Below are positions 57,202 to 64,000 of a stretch of DNA of 64,000 bases, in pieces; the first letter of the stretch is position 1; each line of letters begins with the position of its first letter. The position numbers were made by a program, and so were the translations under genes. Source of the DNA: Edaphochlamys debaryana (Eukaryota > Chlorophyta > Chlorophyceae > Chlamydomonadales); the NCBI GenBank assembly GCA_016858145.1, contig JAEHOE010000141.1, positions 186,001-250,000 on the forward strand, read 5' to 3'. The notes under the pieces are model-generated. The model did no database searches, had not been told where the DNA came from, and saw nothing but the letters and a program-made list of their open reading frames with translations.

Positions 57202-60200
57202 TTAGGCCGAGCGGCCCTGCTGGCCTGCCGGTTTCCTGGGGCAGCAGCTGCCCCAGCACTGGCACCGCAGCACGCTCGCCACGTAGGCCGCGGACAGAGA
57301 GCACAGTCCCAGGAGCAGCACGACGGCGAATTCCACGCTCCCCATGATCCAGCTCAGGAGCCACAGCACCAGGGCCGAGCCGAACCGCGTCAGCGCCCGC
57401 AGCTTGACCCTAAGGGACCCCAGGCAGCCGCCGTGCAGGAGGTCCAGGTTGTCCTTCTCCGCATGCACTGGTGCCGGGTTCTTGACCACCTTCTGCACCA
57501 AGCCCCTGAAGCCCTGGAAAGTACCCTTGCCCTCCTCCAATTGCACGTCACGCTCCGCGGCCGAGTCGACAGCGTTGCTGCGAGCAGCCGTCCTGTGGTT
57601 GCGGACGGCGGCGCCGTCCAGAGGCACGCAGCGGAAGAAGGCCGCGCACCGGCTGTTGCCCATGTAGCTGACAAGGTCCCGGAGCTTGATCCTACTCTCT
57701 TGCATGATGGACCTGGCGGAGAGAGGAGGCGGGCGAAGAGCATACTCAGCAGCGAGGCGCGGAGCGTGAGCGTGTGGCGTGCACGCACAGAAGCCATGTT
57801 GGTGGGGCGGCACGATCACTTGCGCACCTCATGTGGAGGCGAAGCAGGCAGCCGGCCAGGACGACCAGCGTGAAGATGTTGACAACGGCAATGGTGATGG
57901 AGAGCGCCGTCTCGCCACGGGGGCTGTACACCGTGTACAGCAGCAGGTACAGGCTGACGAGCAGCGCGGCCAGCTCGAGGACCTCCGCCGCGTTCACTGT
58001 GTCGACGGTTGGGCCAGAGAGCAGGCGCCCGAGGCGCTTGCGCCCATGCGCCATGATGTTGTTAAGCCCGCACCCAAGCGTCTGGCGGTCGCGTGGAGCA
58101 GCAATGCTGTTCACGGGTTTCGGCTCGAGCCTGCAAGTCATAGGCGGGGGACTCGTCATATGATGCAAGCAACCTCAACGGAGAGCCATTCAGCTGCAAT
58201 GCTTGTGCCTCATGCTCACAGGCCGTTGCTGTCGTCCACGAGGGCGTCCGTCCATTTGCGCACCGCAAAGTAAGGTCCAGCAACCACCTGCAGCCGGGAA
58301 CAACGAGGTAGATAAATGGGCGCGCTGGTGCTGTGACATCCCAACCAAATGCAGCCTACTCCAACCATATCCACTCAGCAAGCGCGCGATGCCCCAAATT
58401 TCTCACCTGTGCCCCAAGAGCCGTTCCGCAGATAGCCATACAGAGGAGCACCTGGGTGCCGGGTCCGAGGGGCACGGCGCAGATAACCACCACTGCTATT
58501 GCCACCTTGCGTAGCATCACTACCGCCTCCCAGAAGCATAGCCTGAAGCGGTAGGAGGGATGGGAGGATACGCAAGGAACGTGTTGGGAATGCATGCACA
58601 ACGGGCAGGGGCAGGTCCATGGACATACAGCAACCGCGTTGCTTACTCTTCGCGATACTCCTCAAAGTAGGGCGCAAGGGCCTGGGGAATCACGTGCCAG
58701 CCCATCTTGGGGGGAGCCGCGAACAGTGAAGCACTGCTGTTATCCCTGCGGTCACGTTCATGAGCTCAAAGTGAGGTATACGGCGGCAACATGGGGCAGG
58801 AAGGGCCACGAGACACGTCTCAGCTCACACAGCTTCATCCTGCACGCAGCCCTCAATCCAGCGTCACTCACCGCCTGGCATTCGCTGACCTGACGACCAT
58901 GAGAGCGAGGACGACGACCGCAATGGGCCACCCCAGCCCAATGAGCACCAAGCCGGGGACGCCGAGCCCAAAGGCCAGCCCCGCGTGTGAGCCCACATAG
59001 CACTCCTGCCAACAGGGAGGGGCGGGGGACGGGCGGGGGACGGCGGTGAGCCTTCGCTTCGCCTTCACTCACCGCTTTCCGCTGTTTAAGCAGGGATTTG
59101 AGAGAGACCTCTGGTTTCTGGGCGGTACAAACTAACCTGGGTGAGATCCAGCTCCCAGTAGCCGTTCGATGAAGTGTACAACCCGGCAGCACTCTGAGTT
59201 CAGGGGGGCATAAAGCGAGCCAGTTAGCAGCTCCATAGGAAGCCCGACAGAAATTCTTTTGGAGCAACTGAGCCGCCGGCCTCAGCTCACCGCAAGGACG
59301 CCCGGCTCCTCGCCGCTGGCCGCACCCCTGTCGTCAAGCGTGGTGCACCGGAAGATGGAGAGCAGCGCGGTCACGGAGGAGGGGTAGAAGAAGAACATTG
59401 CGTTCATCACGGTGAGGCAGGACATGTAGAGCAACTTCCATGGAAGGCGCTGGCGTCTGCGGATGAGCACAGGGGGCGGGGCACCCAATGCAACAATCAA
59501 TGAACAGACATGGATGCGTCTGCGGATGAGCGCAGGGGGGGGGGGGGGGGCACCCATCATGCGGCGCGCAGACAAGGGCCCACTAAGACCAGAGCTCAAG
59601 AAGCCACAGGCGTAACCGTACATCCTCATACTTATAGAGTAGCCGCTTACCGGCTGCCAGTTTGCAGCGGCCCTTTAGGTGGGTCCTCTACTGCAAAGTG
59701 ATGCTCGGCTGACATGCTGTCGGGACCATACGAGGCTTCTCCCGGGGGGTATGGTGGTGGCGCTGGCTGGAGCGGGGGCGGGGGCGGAGGCGGCGGGGGC
59801 GGTACCATGGCATCTGACAATTCCGCCAGCTGCGTACCCTGCGAGCGCATCGAGCTCTTCTTGCTGAAGTGCGTGCTGAGCCTGAGGGTGTAGCATGAAG
59901 GTAGGCACGGGTCGATGAGGTGAAGCGCGGGCCAGGTCCTGGCTCACTGCTGGTTGCGGCGGCCGAGGTGCCCGCCGCCTAGCAACGCGACTCACCCGCG
60001 GGTTGCGGCCTTAGCCAAGCGCTGACCGTGATTGTTCCAAAGCGCCAGAAGGCACATTAGTGAGCCCCAGACAAGAATGATGCCAAGGGACACGTAGAGA
60101 GGCGCCAACGCCAGGAGGACAGTCCGCGTGATGGCCTTGCTGGCACCGGCAATGCTGCATGAGAGGGCACACGCAAGTAAGAGCCAAGCTCACATCTAGG

Positions 60201-63200
60201 CTGCGAAAGCTCCCAACCTTGCGTTTCAGGACAAAACGCACTTTGGAAGGCTGCAATCCAGGGAAACGAAGCTGCCAGGGAACGAGGTCACCTGCACGCA
60301 CGAATGCACAAATTCAAGACCGGGCATGTTGCACGCACACCTGCTTCACGCTAGGAAGTTGCGTACCAGCTGCACAAGCCGCATGGCACCCTCAAGAGAC
60401 TTCGGCACGGTGACATCAATCTCCCGGAACAGTGCCAGGACTTGGAGGTACGACAGCAAGACCTTGATGAGGCTCGAGTAGGCCGCACGATAGGTCTCAA
60501 AGGTCTCCACCTGCACGTGCAGAGGGAAGTGACAGAAGGTTTCATTGCCTGGAGCCACCGAATTAGCAAGTAAGCACGTGGAACAGACGCAGCTCGGGCC
60601 TACCTTTGTCGACTGCCGCTTGCTAAAGCGCCCCGAGCTGCTGCGCCACGATAACGCCCTCTCGCTGGCAGCGGCGCTCCTGGCGCCCAGGGACTGAGCC
60701 GGCGGCAAGCGCCCCCCGGCCGCGCCCTGGGCGTCGGTGCGCTGCATGCTGCCCGATTCCGCAACAGGGCCCGGCGGGGTCTTCAACTCTGCCACGGTGA
60801 TATGTGAGGTGATGTCGGCCTGGACGGGCGCCTGATAGAGCGCAACGTTGGGATAGTCACCGCCAGGGGCATTGCTGTTTGCAGCAATTTGCCACGAGTC
60901 CTGAGCCGTGTACAGGATTGAACGCGGCAGGGACGCTGGTCCAGGATAACCGGAGTTGTTTGCTTGGAAGGCAAGGCTCGGCACGAGGTCCAGGGACTCC
61001 CCGGGCTGCCATCCAGGGGTCAGATCTCTCCCGCCTCCACACCGCCGCATTCTACCGGCAGCAACTGCGGAGGGCAGGGTGAGGTGTTAAGACATGGTAC
61101 GCTTGCAAGGGCACATGGATTTGCCTGCAACAATCCCTGCTGTGAACACGCACGCACCCTGCAGCTTGTCCTCAAGCGCAAACCACCCAGTCATGATAAG
61201 CCAGATGAGGACTCCCATGGTCAGAATAGTGCCCAAGGCATAGTATAGCGAGTTCAGCGAGGTCGCGGGGCACCTGGGCAGGGACGGAGGATCGAGGTGG
61301 TGAGCGGAATGAAGGCGCACATATCTGGATAGAACCTGATGATATGGAGGTGGCTGTCTACCGCTTCAGATGCCCTTGCAAGCTGAACCACGCACTCACT
61401 TGACGCATTGGCCTACGGAGCGGAAGCCCCAGCCAGGCGCGCACACGCCACAGAGGGGACCCTCGTAGCCCTCAGCGCACTGAGCCATCATGTAGACACC
61501 GCGCAGAGCTGTCGTAGGTCCGATATAGGCGTCAAGTGGCACCGTGTCGTTCGTAAAGTTGGAGGTAACGGCCGCCTGCACAGCAGATACAAAGCTTGAG
61601 CGCACGCACCGGCGTAGGAGACCCGCAGTGGCAGCAGCAAGCGAAGCTCTACCTTAAATCGGTGCAGGGCAAATCCCATCACTGCAACGGCCTGTCGTCA
61701 TCAAGCAAGCACGGTTCGTGGGTAGGGGCAAGCAGGGAACACGTGCGATAAGGAAAACATAGGCGAGAGCGCATCACAATAATTAGGGAAGCTTTCTTAG
61801 TAGCCAGCACAAACCTGAAGGCTTGCAAGGCTGTCAGAGCGGCTGTCAAATGCACATGCATCCCTGTTTAGGCAGACGTGGATCTGTGGCCAAGGAAAGG
61901 GGATGGGGACACACGATCTGGTTGAAACCTTCTCATTTACGCAAGAGGCATGCTGAGGCCCGTTGCCCCAGGCCTACCTACCTTGGGGCTGTGGATGTTA
62001 CTGTGCCAGTACCCGCCAGCTGGGACCACAACGCCACGAAGCATTGTGGACCCCAACAGAGCGGTTGTACGACGGTTCAACGTGTCACTGTCCACGGCTG
62101 CCACGGCTTCCGGCGCCGCCAGCGCTGCCCCAAGGTTCACTCCAGGGCCCATCACCGCCTGGACTCTTGTCACAACGTCCAGGAGTGTTGCTTCCTCGGG
62201 AAGCCCGTTGATGGCCTGGCTGTCAGTAAAACCTGCGGGCAGTAGGGCCCAGCCCAGCTTAGGAGCACACAAACTAGGTATATGCCCAAGAGGAACGGAG
62301 CCTCCAAAGGGCCAGGGTAATGGCCGATACCAACGTGCAGTGCGTCCTCACCTTCAGTAAGAAGCGGGCGCAGAAGCTGCAGAGCCAAGTTCTTGCGCCC
62401 GATTGCCGCCACGGGGTTGTCAAACTCGTCAGAGCACTTTGCATTATCAGGGCACGGCGCACAGCGCGTCACCTGCAGATGGATGAGAAGCAAGCCAGTG
62501 AAGCGCCAGTAGAGCGTAGTGGGGCATGACTGAGGTGCCCAGCAGACTGCAGCTCACCCCTGTCACGTTGAAGGCCGAGGGAATGCCCTCTAGCTTCTCA
62601 GGCGTCCATCTGCATGCGCGCGTCCAATCGCAATCAGTCCCACTCACCCAAGAGCTGAACCCATGCTCCTGCCGGTGCTAACCAGTCCCATGCGCATACC
62701 CTGCGCGTTACCTGAAGTAGCTTGGAGGGCACGCTGAGCACTCTACATCAACATACGGCCGCTCCTCATTCGGCATGCAAGAACGAAGCAGCAGGCTTGC
62801 CCTTGCCTGAGGGCATTGGACACAAAGGTGAGGTTTAAACCGGCGCCGTATCCCCCCCGGGTCTCCTCCTTGATTGCTGCTGCGTCTCTTACCAGTGATG
62901 TGTCCAGGGACCTCGTCACCACGTTATCAACGTACGTACTCGTGAAGTTTACGACCTGCAGAGAAAGCCAACCGCCAAGAAGGGTTGAAAGCCCGGGAAA
63001 CAAACATGTAAAAAGGACTGCCCCGCCCAGAATGGCAAACGCACCTGGGTGCTGGCGCCAAGGCCGCCCCGGAGCCGGAGCGTAAAGTTCGCCGTGCCTC
63101 CTCGGACCAGGGCGTTCGCATCACCCACCAGACCCGGGGTAGTGGCACGCACGAATAGGTCATTAGGCAGTCGGCTGACCACGCGCTGCCCGTAAGCGTC

Positions 63201-64000
63201 GACCACCGAGACGCTCAGCTTGAGATCTACATTGCTAGTGTGATACAGCCCAGCGCGTGAGGTCGCGGCCCCAAGCTGAAGAAGCTGCACCGAGTGCGGC
63301 GTGGAGCTGATAATTGGGCCATGCTCCCCCGCAGTGTTGTTCGCGAGCACCCAAGCCGAGCAAGGCACCGCCACTGCGGCAGCGTCGTCGGAGCGGCCGG
63401 CACAAGGCGTGGCGGCTGGTGTGATGTCAGCCGACAGGTTTCCCGGGCACCCGACGACTTGCAGCAGCGTTTCGTGCGTCCAGTAGGCTGCACCTCCCGC
63501 CCGGCGCGCGGTATTGTTGGCAAACGACACAGAGTCCAGATCTGCACTGAAGCAACCGCCCGTGGGGCAGGTAGTCAGGGCGTGCCGGGCCGTGATGAAG
63601 GTGCCGGCGCCAAAGTCAGCCGTGTTGCCCTCGACAGAGACCTTGAAGAGGTGGAGTCGCTGCAGGGCAGGTTCGCCGGAAACACACAGACCGCCTCCAG
63701 CGGCGATGCCACATCCGTATTGACCAATGACAAGTTGGGCAACCTGCGAAGGGGATGACAACGGTAGGTGATGGGGGGAAACAAGCCGTTGCAGCTACGA
63801 GACGGAGCGGAGCACGCAGCAAGTTGGCAACTTGAGGGCAAGTTCAGGGACCCTGCAGAAAGCAGAAGCCCGCGAACGTTGCATAGCTAGCATGAACGCC
63901 GAAATAGAGGCCTTACCTGCTGGTTTGCAGCCTCGTTTTGTTCTGGCTGATCCGCAGCGTTGCCCAGAAGCGCTGTGCCGGACAGGACAACGTCCCTTGC
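57202..64000 (-). CDS. Second beta-helix (Pmp-type) multi-pass receptor-like protein, 5' truncated by window edge
   Basis: Twenty-four minus-strand exons: 63917-64000, 63045-63743, 62893-62955, 62712-62806, 62558-62609, 62352-62472, 61982-62232, 61815-61883, 61653-61691, 61400-61575, 61158-61273, 60604-61064, 60367-60510, 60242-60291, 59996-60154, 59651-59881, 59291-59456, 59137-59193, 58872-59005, 58647-58745, 58407-58542, 58220-58287, 57828-58130, 57202-57712. Every phase agrees, giving 1,427 visible residues. The N-terminal part has Pmp-like GGG(L)C, F(A/K).N and AGGAAY motifs. A Cys-rich module follows (ECSACPPSYF, RCAPCPDNAKCSD, GGYWHS, QCAEGYEGPLCGVC). Then come about eight hydrophobic spans, e.g. 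LGTILTMGVLIWLIM at about 560 and VVVLALMVV at about 1045. It includes the pattern FFYPSSV...LSIFRCTTLD followed by ECYVGSHAG seen in many algal and protist receptor-like proteins. Function unknown; paralogue of 1-5489. Confidence 0.8.
59454..59559. repeat. Duplicated splice-acceptor segment with a G-run
   Basis: Two imperfect copies of a segment beginning GCGTCTGCGGATGAGC and containing a G-run and GCACCCA lie at about 59454-59491 and 59516-59559 (plus coordinates). On the minus strand each supplies a CTCATCCGCAG acceptor ahead of ACGC; the proximal copy is the one that keeps the frame of exon 59291-59456. The distal copy's G-run has grown to about 15 bases. Confidence 0.75.

Noticed and set aside
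62807..62955. Exon 62807-62955 ending at a GC donor in the right receptor gene
   Set aside because: A better model ends the exon at a strong GTAAGA donor at 62892 and restarts at 62806, which keeps the frame into ECSACPPSYF; the GC donor would need a 46-nt intron.
1..64000. CRISPR arrays, tRNA or rRNA genes, bacterial operons or phage defence systems
   Set aside because: No regularly spaced repeats with unique spacers, no cloverleaf with canonical box A/B, and no prokaryotic gene organisation were seen; the window is spliced nuclear DNA.

Overview
This is nuclear DNA of a GC-rich green alga of the Chlamydomonas/Volvox (volvocine) type. The coding regions are GC-rich and split into many small exons with GTGAG/GTGCG donors and GCAG acceptors. 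Proteins carry long Ala, Gly, Pro and Gln tracts, TGTAA-type polyadenylation signals occur, and a 5'-truncated LINE with an (AAC)n tail is present. Nothing bacterial (operons, ribosome binding sites, CRISPR) was seen. Gene models were built by hand from open frames, splice signals and exon-phase agreement; coordinates are accurate to about 1-3 bases at most junctions, without transcript support.

Layout. (1) 1-5489, plus: 3' part of a large receptor-like protein with a Pmp-type beta-helix ectodomain, Cys-rich segment and several membrane spans; its 5' end lies outside the window. (2) 8407-13620, minus: NAD kinase with an organelle-type N-terminus and a roughly 400-residue low-complexity C-terminal extension. 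(3) 14187-15310, plus: 202-aa protein with a C-terminal membrane anchor. (4) 15906-18040, plus: short ankyrin-repeat protein. (5) 18465-20504: tentative small gene interrupted by a truncated LINE. (6) 21223-22194, minus: intronless two-S1-domain protein, probably mitochondrial ribosomal S1. (7) 22572-36775, plus, divergent from (6): 27-exon Ala-rich coiled-coil protein of about 3,198 aa. (8) 38517-47028, plus: 17-exon TKL-like non-RD protein kinase of 1,377 aa. (9) 50182-55690, plus: 14-exon paralogue of the N-terminal half of (8), with no kinase domain. (10) 57202-64000, minus: 3' part of a second beta-helix/multi-pass receptor paralogous to (1).

How the parts relate. The two receptor-like genes at the window ends point toward each other and share architecture, local motifs and at least one matching exon junction. 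The kinase and its kinase-less neighbour form a tandem pair with the same opening residues and the same order of N-terminal segments; this arrangement is the most interesting functional possibility, since the kinase-less copy could act as a partner or decoy. The remaining genes are unrelated housekeeping or structural genes. Intergenic stretches of 2-3 kb (5490-8406, 36776-38516, 47029-50181, 55691-57201) show no gene that can be supported.
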